Part shown: one piece after another, positions 1 to 4,989 of the stretch
Layout of the letters: each line of letters opens with the position of its first letter
Numbering within the stretch: the first letter of the stretch is position 1
NCBI GenBank assembly: GCA_964443025.1
Contig: CAYUEL010000110.1
Span: 1-6,540 of the forward strand
Direction of reading: 5' to 3'
Source: JAJFKJ01 sp964443025
GTDB lineage: Bacteria > Pseudomonadota > Gammaproteobacteria > JABCZS01
Length of the DNA: 6,540 nt
The notes under the pieces: generated by a model
The model's input: the letters and a program-made list of their open reading frames with translations, nothing else
Told to the model about the DNA's origin: nothing
Databases searched by the model: none
Program-made: the position numbers and the translations under genes

Positions 1-1
1 G

Positions 2-55
2 TTGATTGATAGGCTTAAATTACAGGCAATGAGGCTTGCCGTCAATGCTATCTAA
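2..55 (+). CDS. Possible C-terminal tail of a gene entering from the left
   Basis: One plus-strand frame is open from the window edge and ends at TAA (53-55), encoding LIDRLKLQAMRLAVNAI. Seventeen codons are too few to identify a family, and an open stretch this short can occur by chance in AT-rich DNA. If real, the gene would converge on the minus-strand small gene ending at 70. No alternative gene is visible in the first 69 bases. A small inverted repeat (GGCAA 25-29, TTGCC 36-40) lies here but has no T-run on either side. Confidence 0.2.
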   Translation: MIDRLKLQAMRLAVNAI

Positions 56-69
56 ACTCAATAAATTAA

Positions 70-243
70 TTATTCAATCAATTCTATTTCTTGTTCATCT
101 ACGCTCCACAGCTGCTCATGCAAACATTCTAATGCAAGATGCAATTGATGCAATTTGTAAAGACTGATATCAGGGTTTGTTCTAGCGTTGCGGTAAGCCT
201 CTTCCAGTTCTGCTAACAGTTTAACCCGTTCTTCCTCGGTCAT
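70..243 (-). CDS. Small acidic hypothetical protein (57 aa)
   Basis: This short gene runs from ATG (243-241) to TAA (72-70). The protein begins MTEEERVKLLAELEEAYRNA and ends DEQEIELIE. It is rich in Glu and Leu, has no signal peptide or membrane segment, and is probably mostly helical. I do not recognise the family. The start is set by a near-perfect ribosome site AGGAGG (257-252), which lies 8 nt before this ATG but only 2 nt before an in-frame ATG at 249-247. A consensus-like promoter sits upstream. The strong site, promoter and coherent codons argue for a real gene. It follows the toxin-antitoxin pair on the same strand but appears to be transcribed separately. Confidence 0.65.
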   Translation of the reverse strand: MTEEERVKLLAELEEAYRNARTNPDISLYKLHQLHLALECLHEQLWSVDEQEIELIE

Positions 244-275
244 ATTCATCTCCTCCTTAAAAAAGGAATCCGGGG

Positions 276-304
276 ATCATGGATCAGTCTCAATAATATG
301 TCAA
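276..304 (-). promoter_or_regulatory. Promoter of the 57-aa gene
   Basis: On the minus strand a perfect -35 TTGACA (304-299) is separated by 17 nt from CATGAT (281-276), which matches 4 of 6 positions of the sigma-70 -10 box. Transcription would start near 269, about 26 nt before the start codon and just upstream of the AGGAGG ribosome site. Confidence 0.5.
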
Positions 305-390
305 AGCAGTATTACTTATAAGCTCTATACAGTCAGATCATTTCCATTGATAGAGACAAATAGGCTTGTTTATCAGCATTGGCAGGCCAA

Positions 391-678
391 TCAACGACCT
401 TCATCCACAAAGCTGATATCAACCCGTTTACCACACAAATGAGCTAATTTGAATAAAGTAGAGAGCAAAATATCTTCCGAATGGTTTTCCATTCTTGAAA
501 TGGCGGGCTTTTGAGTATGCAACAATTTTGCTAGGTCTGTTTGGGAATACCCCGCTTCTTTTCTGAGCTGTTTTAACACAGCCCCTAGCTTAAAATCTGC
601 AAACCCTTCTTCGTAATCCAGCGCAAAATTAATATCCCTTTTTTTACGCTCGCCGATGTATTTTTCTAAGTCGCTCAT
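391..678 (-). CDS. HigA-like antitoxin, XRE-family HTH protein
   Basis: This 95-residue protein is the likely antitoxin of the pair with the adjacent toxin. It would bind and neutralise the toxin and repress their shared operon. Residues about 33-85 form an XRE/Cro-C1 helix-turn-helix, with GYSQTDLAKLLHTQKPAISR (43-62) as helices 2-3 and the usual DILLSTLFKLAHLCGKRVDI helix after it. The length is typical for a HigA partner of a Gp49-like toxin. It lies 9 nt downstream of the toxin gene. Its ribosome site GAGGG (689-685) overlaps the toxin stop codon TGA (690-688), 6 nt before the ATG, so translation is probably coupled. Toxin-before-antitoxin order is the HigBA arrangement. The family assignment is strong; the antitoxin activity is inferred from context. 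Confidence 0.88.
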   Translation of the reverse strand: MSDLEKYIGERKKRDINFALDYEEGFADFKLGAVLKQLRKEAGYSQTDLAKLLHTQKPAISRMENHSEDILLSTLFKLAHLCGKRVDISFVDEGR

Positions 679-687
679 GGTAAACCC

Positions 688-1053
688 TCATTGATATTTT
701 TTTAAGTAATCTTTTTTACGCTTTTGTGCAAGGCTAATATCAGCCTTTGGAACCGCCATGGATTTTTTTTGAAATCCATGAGTGGCAACAAACGTAGCGT
801 CCTGAACAAAAAAACCGAGTATCCTAAAAATATCTGACCCTACTTGTACCCTGACTTCCCATAATTCATCAGTACCCACTAGCTTCTTCAAATACTGCTT
901 GGGGACCCTGGGTAACTGCTCAATTAAACGCAACACCCAGGTCACTTTGGCAGCCTGCTTGGCAGAAAGTGCGTTTAAAAAGGCCTCAACCGGTGCTATT
1001 CCCTGAGCCGTCTTATAAAACGCTACCTGCCTGATATTAATTAAGGTTAACAT
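688..1053 (-). CDS. HigB-like toxin, Gp49/RelE superfamily
   Basis: This 121-residue protein matches the phage-derived Gp49-like (HigB) branch of the RelE/ParE superfamily, whose characterised members are ribosome-dependent mRNA endonucleases. Family landmarks are in order: VAFYKTAQG (10-18), VEAFLNALSAKQAAKV (22-37), LPRVPKQYLKKL (47-58), LWEVRVQ (64-70), FRILGFF (76-82), HGFQKKS (92-98), and the closing AQKRKKDYLKKY. The protein is full length and basic, with no frameshift, so it is probably functional. The ATG at 1053 has AGGGG 9 nt upstream; no other usable start precedes the conserved region. The start codon lies inside a 20-bp palindrome (1045-1064). The gene begins 15 nt after orf115 and ends 9 nt before the antitoxin. 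Confidence 0.87.
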   Translation of the reverse strand: MLTLINIRQVAFYKTAQGIAPVEAFLNALSAKQAAKVTWVLRLIEQLPRVPKQYLKKLVGTDELWEVRVQVGSDIFRILGFFVQDATFVATHGFQKKSMAVPKADISLAQKRKKDYLKKYQ

Positions 1054-1064
1054 AGATGTTAACC
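1045..1064. promoter_or_regulatory. 20-bp palindrome at the toxin start, likely operator
   Basis: GGTTAACATAGATGTTAACC is an inverted repeat with perfect 9-bp arms around a central AG. It contains the toxin ATG (1053-1051 on the minus strand). A minus-strand TTGACA hexamer (1073-1068) sits just upstream, but no good -10 box lies 17 nt from it, so a promoter here is uncertain. HigA-type antitoxins bind palindromes near the start of their operon, so this is the best candidate site for autorepression. The DNA symmetry is certain; the role is inferred. Confidence 0.5.
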
Positions 1065-1068
1065 CCTG

Positions 1069-1416
1069 TCAAATGGCTAAACGAATAGTAAGGGTGGGCC
1101 AATAGCCATTGTCAGCGCTCAAATCAAGCGCCGCCACCATTACCGTGGGGATAGCGCTAAATAACATACCCAGCGCGACTGCTTGAGCATTCAGTCCACT
1201 CTTTTGCCGATTCATTAAAATAAGCTGCTCTTGGTAAGCTCCTAAAATATCCACAATACAAGCTTCTTTGTCTGGTATGTTGGCTTGTGATAAGAGTTCC
1301 AATACTGCGGTGCTGATTTTCACATCGGCTTTAACAGCTGTTTTTTCCTCTGCTAATGGCGTGTAATCTAATAATGGGGCTGTGTCAGTTTTTAAGTTTG
1401 ATAATAAATAGTTCAT
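1069..1416 (-). CDS. Hypothetical protein downstream of ardA (115 aa)
   Basis: I do not recognise this family. The first half is polar (MNYLLSNLKTDTAPLLDYTP, then a Lys/Glu/Ala-rich stretch). Residues 35-75 look helical. Residues 77-98 (AQAVALGMLFSAIPTVMVAALD) are hydrophobic and could be a buried helix pair or a weak membrane segment. The C-terminus ends NGYWPTLTIRLAI. No signal peptide or catalytic motif is evident. The ATG at 1416 has AAGGA 8 nt upstream. The gene starts 25 nt after the ardA stop and ends 15 nt before the toxin, so it very likely shares their transcript. Position suggests an accessory role beside antirestriction or toxin-antitoxin functions, but nothing in the sequence proves it. 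Confidence 0.75.
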   Translation of the reverse strand: MNYLLSNLKTDTAPLLDYTPLAEEKTAVKADVKISTAVLELLSQANIPDKEACIVDILGAYQEQLILMNRQKSGLNAQAVALGMLFSAIPTVMVAALDLSADNGYWPTLTIRLAI

Positions 1417-1441
1417 GGTTTTGTTCCTTTTATTTGGTTAA

Positions 1442-1876
1442 TTAATCAAGGCTAAAGACATGAACTTCGTTGTCTATTCGAATGCTAAAATAACTTTCTG
1501 TAAATAAATCGCAGCAAAAGGCTCCATAGTCAAAATAACGTTTAACTTGGTTGGGGGAATCCAGATAAATATCCTCTAACACTTGCCTTGCAAATTTAAG
1601 TTTATTTTCCCAAGAGCCGTGGTAATGCTCTTGTAGAAATATCGCTGCATCTTCAGGCGTGTAATCGACCAGTAATGCGGCCCCTAACTTTCCGTGCACT
1701 TCAATAAATCGTGCGTATTCGCAGATTTCTTCAAGTGTTAAATCATTGGAGAGCACGAGTTCACTTACCGCCCCAAAATCAAAGCAGTTTTCTATAAACC
1801 ATCCTTGAGTTTTCGCTTCTGGGCTAGAATCTAGCATTTCTTGAATTTGTTTAAAGATGCTTTCTTTATCTTGAGC
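1442..1876 (-). CDS. ardA: ArdA antirestriction protein, exon 2 (C-terminal 144 aa)
   Basis: This is the larger exon of an ardA gene split by a group II intron. ArdA proteins are acidic DNA mimics that inhibit type I restriction enzymes. The exon begins AQDKESIFKQIQEMLDSSPE, equivalent to the conserved region after the N-terminal WIDA motif. Other ArdA features are ARFIEVHGKLGAA, the Tyr-Gly-Ser-Trp motif YHGSW, FARQVLEDIY, and the diagnostic tail YFDYGAFCCDLF followed by YFSI. The frame is open upstream to an ATG at 1969, but those 31 codons lie in intron domains V-VI, so a 175-residue product called from that ATG would be an artefact. Joining exon 1 to exon 2 keeps the frame and gives 174 residues, a normal ArdA length. 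The TAA is at 1444-1442. Confidence 0.9.
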   Translation of the reverse strand, partial: AQDKESIFKQIQEMLDSSPEAKTQGWFIENCFDFGAVSELVLSNDLTLEEICEYARFIEVHGKLGAALLVDYTPEDAAIFLQEHYHGSWENKLKFARQVLEDIYLDSPNQVKRYFDYGAFCCDLFTESYFSIRIDNEVHVFSLD

Positions 1877-1939
1877 GTAGAGTAGGCTGCCAACGAGTTG
1901 CTTCCATCTAAACGAAAGTACTTTTTCAACAGCCCCTCT
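1877..1939 (-). ncRNA. Group II intron domain VI with branch point
   Basis: The base of the helix is AGAG (1939-1936) paired with CTCT (1882-1879), followed by GGCTG (1934-1930) paired with CAGCC (1889-1885). The A at 1883, the seventh nucleotide from the intron 3' end, is left unpaired between the two helices. This is the expected position of the branch adenosine that attacks the 5' splice site and forms the lariat. Confidence 0.75.
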
Positions 1940-1941
1940 CC

Positions 1942-1976
1942 GAACCCCGCGTGACTCTTTCAATATCACGAGGCTC
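1942..1976 (-). ncRNA. Group II intron domain V (catalytic hairpin)
   Basis: Domain V is the most conserved part of the ribozyme. It starts GAGCCTCGT, which pairs over 9 bp with GCGGGGTTC at its 3' side. It has the two-nucleotide AC bulge (1952-1951), a short imperfect upper stem and a GAAA-containing loop. The catalytic AGC triad is present at 1975-1973. It is 35 nt rather than the common 34, the extra base being in the upper stem or loop. It begins 11 nt after the stop codon of the maturase gene. Confidence 0.85.
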
Positions 1977-1987
1977 TCCAGTAATTA

Positions 1988-3781
1988 TTACGCTGAAATC
2001 TTCTTACCATCATATTTCCCATAATGAATACTCCTATGACAATTATGACAAACAACCAGTGCTTTACGTTTTCGTTCCGACATGTATCTTTTCCATTCCG
2101 ATGTTACAGCGCATCCTTTTTGCTTCAAGTCTGCAAGTTTTCGTATATGATGCACCTCGATTTTCTCACGTGAATCACATAACTCGCATTTTTGAGCTAA
2201 TAGACGTTGCACTATTTCGCTGCGACGGTTCAAAATGGGATTTGTCAAAACATCGCTTATGCTGACCCATTTGTTCCACTTTAGAGGAATGCCTCCAAAA
2301 TAGGCAGTTAATGGTTTCTTTGGCGGCTCACGATCTTTTGTGACAAGAAGAACTTTATATTCTTTATCATCTATTTTGATCGTGGAACCATATCGCTTAT
2401 AGATCTTTGTGCACGTTGTCTTAAATTTCGAAGCTAACGTTTTTACTAACGATACTCCCATGACATATTTCAATCTACTTAATGTGTGTAGGTTGTATGC
2501 CATTCGATAGTATTGCACAACACCTCTATATTCCGCTTGATATTGTGTGATAGTACTATAAGGCTCTTCGAGTGTTCTAAGAGACAAATGTACAGGTTTT
2601 CCATGCCGCATATATTTGGCACATTTTCCTTTTACCACATGAGCTGGCACACATAGTCCAATATTTCCATTAATACAGCGTCGACCTTTCTGATCGTGTT
2701 TGCTGTTCTCATGAACAACATGAACTTCGTATCCTAAAAATTTGGCTTTTTGATCACGCGCATGTGTGATCAGCGTCTTTTCAGCGTTAAGCTCTAGCTT
2801 CAAGTTATTTCTCAAGAAGTTCGAAATCTTTTCTCTGATTAACGTTGCTTCTTCTTTAGGTCCAGCTAATCCCAGCAGAAAGTCATCAGCATATCGCACG
2901 TACCAGAGGCGTCGAAAGTTTGGATCGTTTGGATCACCTGATGGCATGGATTTCGCTTGTTGGCGTAATTCATGCACACGTTCCCAGTTGTTCCTTTTCT
3001 TTGCCTCTTTCATTTGCACTATTATTTTATTATAAGGTAAGTATGTTTTTCTTCGTTGACCTTGCGTATAGATGGGTATAAGTTCTTCTTCAACGTACTT
3101 ATCCAGACGATCTAGTACAATATTACTAAAAATTGGTCCGACAATTGAACCCTGCGGAACACCGCTGAAGGTCTTGTTGAATTTCCAATCTTCTAAATAC
3201 CCTGCTTTAAGTAATGCACTGATAAGTCGAATAAAACGGTTGTCATGGAAACTCTCTGATAAGATGTTAAGTAAAATCGTGTGATCGATTTTATCAAAAC
3301 ATTGGCAGAGATCGCCCTCGATAAACCATTTAGTTCCCGTACCTTTTTGCATAATTTCCCTTAAAGCTGTATGACATCCTCGTTCTGGACGAAACCCGTG
3401 AGAATGAGTGCTAAATTTTGGTTCATAATAAGCTTCCAGTATCATTTTAACTACTTGTTGTAGCAGTTTATCTGACCACGTTGGAATCCCTAATGCCCGA
3501 AATTTCCCATTCTTTTTGGGAATACTTGTACGTCTCACTGGAGTCCATCGGTATTTTTCATTACGCAATAGCGTGATGATATTTTCGATTTTCTCCAATG
3601 ACATTCCATCAACTGTTTCTTGCGTGATACCTTCTGTCATTGCACCGTTGTTACGATATAATTTACCGTAAGCATGCAAGTAGAAGTCCCGTTGATACAG
3701 TAAACGGTAAGCATCTTTTACCGGCAATCCGCATTGTCCACGTTTGCGTATAATAGCCAGTATCGTCTCGGCGTTTCGCAT
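1988..3781 (-). CDS. ltrA: Group II intron reverse transcriptase/maturase with HNH endonuclease
   Basis: This 597-residue intron-encoded protein helps the intron RNA fold and splice, then copies it into new DNA sites. The reverse transcriptase domain contains the RT2 region RRTSIPKKNGKFRALGIPT (83-101), FIEGDLCQCFDKIDH (153-167) with catalytic Asp157, GVPQGS (207-212), and YADD (297-300) with the two catalytic Asp residues. A maturase X/thumb region follows (about 380-450). The C-terminal HNH nuclease has CELC (532-535), HH (544-545), CHNCH (578-582) and His586, so second-strand cleavage ability appears preserved. The ORF is uninterrupted. An in-frame TAG lies just upstream of the ATG. The nearest ribosome site, AAAGGAG, is 16 nt before the ATG, unusually far, so initiation may be weak or depend on RNA folding. 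The symbol denotes the family (LtrA-like). Confidence 0.95.
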   Translation of the reverse strand: MRNAETILAIIRKRGQCGLPVKDAYRLLYQRDFYLHAYGKLYRNNGAMTEGITQETVDGMSLEKIENIITLLRNEKYRWTPVRRTSIPKKNGKFRALGIPTWSDKLLQQVVKMILEAYYEPKFSTHSHGFRPERGCHTALREIMQKGTGTKWFIEGDLCQCFDKIDHTILLNILSESFHDNRFIRLISALLKAGYLEDWKFNKTFSGVPQGSIVGPIFSNIVLDRLDKYVEEELIPIYTQGQRRKTYLPYNKIIVQMKEAKKRNNWERVHELRQQAKSMPSGDPNDPNFRRLWYVRYADDFLLGLAGPKEEATLIREKISNFLRNNLKLELNAEKTLITHARDQKAKFLGYEVHVVHENSKHDQKGRRCINGNIGLCVPAHVVKGKCAKYMRHGKPVHLSLRTLEEPYSTITQYQAEYRGVVQYYRMAYNLHTLSRLKYVMGVSLVKTLASKFKTTCTKIYKRYGSTIKIDDKEYKVLLVTKDREPPKKPLTAYFGGIPLKWNKWVSISDVLTNPILNRRSEIVQRLLAQKCELCDSREKIEVHHIRKLADLKQKGCAVTSEWKRYMSERKRKALVVCHNCHRSIHYGKYDGKKISA

Positions 3782-4051
3782 CTTGCGTACCTAACAACTC
3801 CTTTCTATTTAATTACCTGTCATCCTTCGCCCTGTATACGGTTTTCCCGTACTCCTTGAGTGGACGTTACTTCCACTGACTACTATGACGACTCCGTGAC
3901 CTTAGGACTCGCGTCCCTTAGGCCATCCCATGTTTCATCATTAAGAAACGATTACCAATAGCATTGGCAATTTAGAACGACTTAGGTTTTCCACTCATCC
4001 CCTTTAATGAGTTCATTACTCATCGCTCTATTGTCGAAGCGTGACATGAGA

Positions 4052-4057
4052 AACGCG
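4052..4057 (-). other. EBS1 of the group II intron
   Basis: On the minus strand CGCGTT lies in the 9-nt loop of a perfect 7-bp hairpin (4045-4067), the classic EBS1 location. It pairs with the last six bases of ardA exon 1, AATGCG (IBS1, 4340-4335): five Watson-Crick pairs and one G-U. This pairing selects the 5' splice site and the insertion target. Confidence 0.75.
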
Positions 4058-4078
4058 GCATCTCATGTTTACAATAGA

Positions 4079-4084
4079 CGTTGG
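4079..4084 (-). other. EBS2 of the group II intron
   Basis: On the minus strand CCAACG, 22 nt upstream of EBS1 in the intron, pairs with TGTTGG in ardA exon 1 (IBS2, 4349-4344), with five Watson-Crick pairs and one G-U. IBS2 and IBS1 are separated by 3 nt in the exon. The order EBS2 then EBS1 in domain I is as expected. Confidence 0.65.
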
Positions 4085-4334
4085 GTTATAAACGTGATAC
4101 CAACGGGCGTGGATTTCCACCACTGGAGATTGGATTTCAGGCAATTCAGCTTTAACCATATCGTTCAGGTGTCGCAAGGCAATTTCTTACACGTCTTCGG
4201 AAATCCCCTGCTTTATCATCATGCGATTTTTCCCTCCTCTTTTCAGATTTAGGTGAGATGTTCACCTCAAGGTCATTTGCTTCGAACCTTGCCCAGTTCA
4301 ACTGGGTATTTACTTAATGTGCGACATGGCGCAC

Positions 4335-4424
4335 CGCATTTATCCAACAACCGTGAACTGGATTGCCGTTGTTATGGGAAGCAGCACAAGCAACGTAAAT
4401 ATGGGGGTTAAGTCTTTGGGTCAT
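4335..4424 (-). CDS. ardA: ArdA antirestriction protein, exon 1 (N-terminal 30 aa)
   Basis: This 30-codon exon starts at ATG (4424-4422) and stops in phase at the intron boundary. It encodes MTQRLNPHIYVACAASHNNG and ends NPVHGCWINA. IYVAC followed by an N-rich turn and HGxWI-A is the conserved N-terminus of ArdA. The ribosome site AAGGAG (4436-4431) is 6 nt before the ATG. The intron lies between codons (phase 0) after Ala30, and exon 2 resumes at 1876 with AQDKE. Without splicing, translation runs into the intron, so functional ArdA depends on removal of the intron. An automated gene caller would almost certainly miss this exon. Confidence 0.9.
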
Positions 4425-4459
4425 GGTTGGCTCCTTGCATTTAACTGTTTATACTATTT

Positions 4460-4488
4460 ATGTTACATTATATATTTACATTTGTCAA
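4460..4488 (-). promoter_or_regulatory. Promoter of the ardA operon
   Basis: On the minus strand a perfect TTGACA (4488-4483) is followed after 17 nt by TAACAT (4465-4460), a 4 of 6 match to the -10 box. Transcription would start near 4453, leaving a leader of about 29 nt before the ardA ATG. A perfect TATAAT also occurs inside the spacer with only a weak -35 partner (TTCAAT), so the exact -10 could differ. Confidence 0.5.
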
Positions 4489-4504
4489 TATTGAATGTAA
4501 ATAT
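4472..4504. repeat. 11-bp inverted repeat in the divergent promoter region
   Basis: ATATTTACATT (4472-4482) and AATGTAAATAT (4494-4504) are perfect 11-bp inverted arms around an 11-nt spacer that contains the ardA -35 box. TATTTACA also occurs as direct repeats at 4473-4480, 4502-4509 and 4515-4522. Such an array of half-sites is what a dimeric regulator shared by the two divergent promoters would use. Confidence 0.6.
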
Positions 4505-4509
4505 TTACA
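4496..4509. promoter_or_regulatory. 14-bp palindrome, candidate operator of the KorA-like regulator
   Basis: TGTAAATATTTACA is a perfect palindrome. Its right end is the TTTACA -35 box of the regulator's own promoter. It also lies just upstream of the ardA -35 box. RK2 KorA binds a 12-bp palindrome (GTTTAGCTAAAC) at promoters, and the 12-bp core here, GTAAATATTTAC, has the same size and outer bases. Symmetry and promoter overlap are seen; binding is inferred. Confidence 0.6.
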
Positions 4510-4532
4510 CAAAATATTTACAAATCTATACT
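4504..4532 (+). promoter_or_regulatory. Promoter of the KorA/TrfB-like gene
   Basis: TTTACA (4504-4509) and TATACT (4527-4532) are separated by 17 nt, each matching 5 of 6 sigma-70 consensus positions. Transcription would begin near 4539, about 20 nt before the ATG at 4560. No clear Shine-Dalgarno site is present in this short leader, and two tiny frames with immediate stops (ATG at 4547 and 4555) precede the real start. Confidence 0.65.
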
Positions 4533-4559
4533 ATTCATTAGTTCTAATGAGCAAATGAA

Positions 4560-4886
4560 ATGAGCAGGAATCTTACCAAAGCAGAATTTGACGACATCAT
4601 GACCGATTTTAATTGGACAGATGATAGTAAATTGCTTGCTGAAAAAGTGCTTGTCGAAAAACTAAGTGTCGCCGATGTTGCAAAACATTTTGGCAAATCG
4701 CGCCAACGCGTCAATATACTCGCTAAGCAAGCGTGGGCAGCTTATATTGAAAAAACCAGAATACCTCCCAACTGGGAAATGGTGACTGTACCGCTACCAA
4801 AAAATGAAGCCAAAAAAATACGTGAGCTTTCCGCTAAGCTTCGCGAAGAAGCACTCATATTAGCTATTCTCAAAAAGAAAAAGTAA
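4560..4886 (+). CDS. KorA/TrfB-family transcriptional repressor
   Basis: This 108-residue protein resembles KorA (TrfB) of broad-host-range IncP plasmids, a small dimeric repressor that coordinates replication, partition and transfer genes. The N-terminus LTKAEFDDIM matches the KorA start style (LTxxxFxxxx). Residues 35-59 (LSVADVAKHFGKSRQRVNIL, then AKQAW) form the helix-turn-helix, followed by the typical AWAAYIEKTRIPPNWEMVTVPLP stretch (58-80) with its aromatic and proline pattern. The C-terminal tail is Lys/Glu-rich and presumably helical. The length is close to the 101 residues of RK2 KorA. The gene stands alone, divergent from ardA, with a palindrome across its own -35 box, suggesting autorepression and control of the ardA operon. 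Family assignment is by pattern recognition, not a search. Confidence 0.8.
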   Translation: MSRNLTKAEFDDIMTDFNWTDDSKLLAEKVLVEKLSVADVAKHFGKSRQRVNILAKQAWAAYIEKTRIPPNWEMVTVPLPKNEAKKIRELSAKLREEALILAILKKKK

Positions 4887-4950
4887 TTAAACGACGCACC
4901 GGTCGCAACTACGTTGCCAAAATAAAACATTAATAAAATGAATAAGTTAT

Positions 4951-4964
4951 AAAATACGTATTTT
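4951..4964. promoter_or_regulatory. 14-bp palindrome in the intergenic region
   Basis: AAAATACGTATTTT is perfectly palindromic and followed by further T residues. It lies 65 nt after the KorA-like gene. It could be a protein-binding site or, less likely, a weak bidirectional terminator; the hairpin is almost all A-T. Confidence 0.3.
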
Positions 4965-4989
4965 TTAATTTACTCTTGTATGATGGCTT

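Larger units (their letters stand above)
1877..4334 (-). mobile_element. Complete group II intron inserted in ardA (2458 nt)
   Basis: This self-splicing retroelement lies in the same orientation as ardA. Its 5' end is GTGCGCC (4334-4328), matching the GUGYG consensus, and its 3' end is CTACTCTAC (1885-1877 region). Between them are structured domains I-III (about 3782-4334), an intact reverse transcriptase/maturase gene in domain IV (3781-1988), domain V (1976-1942) and domain VI (1939-1877). EBS1 and EBS2 pair with the flanking ardA exon. The boundaries are supported independently because removing exactly these bases restores a continuous ArdA frame at WINA/AQDKE. All parts look intact, so it is probably able to splice and move. 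An HNH domain and domain layout suggest a chloroplast-like (CL, IIB) lineage, which is an inference. Confidence 0.92.
3782..4334 (-). ncRNA. Group II intron ribozyme domains I-III
   Basis: This 553-nt stretch holds no gene; open frames seen on either strand are shadows. It is the structured 5' part of the intron RNA. Visible helices include GTGCG/CGCAC at the 5' end (4334-4319), a 6-bp hairpin CCCAGT/ACTGGG with a 3-nt loop (4292-4306), AGGTGA/TCACCT with a 5-nt loop (4251-4267), and a 7-bp hairpin CATGAGA/TCTCATG (4045-4067) whose loop carries EBS1. I did not assign domains II and III individually. Confidence 0.8.

Noticed and set aside
378..391. Inverted repeat ATTGGC-AG-GCCAAT as terminator after the antitoxin
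   Set aside because: The loop is only 2 nt and no T-run follows on the minus strand, so it is not a convincing intrinsic terminator.
1877..1969. N-terminal 31 codons of a 175-residue open frame ending at 1442
   Set aside because: These codons lie in domains V and VI of the group II intron. They resemble no protein, while the real N-terminus is exon 1 at 4335-4424.
1951..2265. Plus-strand open frame of 104 codons
   Set aside because: It is antisense to the maturase and domain V and has no ribosome site or protein-like pattern. Plus-strand frames at 2766-3035 and 3072-3284 are shadows for the same reason.
4007..4541. Plus-strand open frames at 4007-4252 and 4317-4541
   Set aside because: They are opposite the intron ribozyme domains and ardA exon 1; base-paired RNA structure and the ArdA match explain this sequence.
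4742..4930. Minus-strand open frame of 62 codons
   Set aside because: It is antisense to the KorA-like gene, with phenylalanine and serine-rich translation typical of shadows of Lys/Glu codons.
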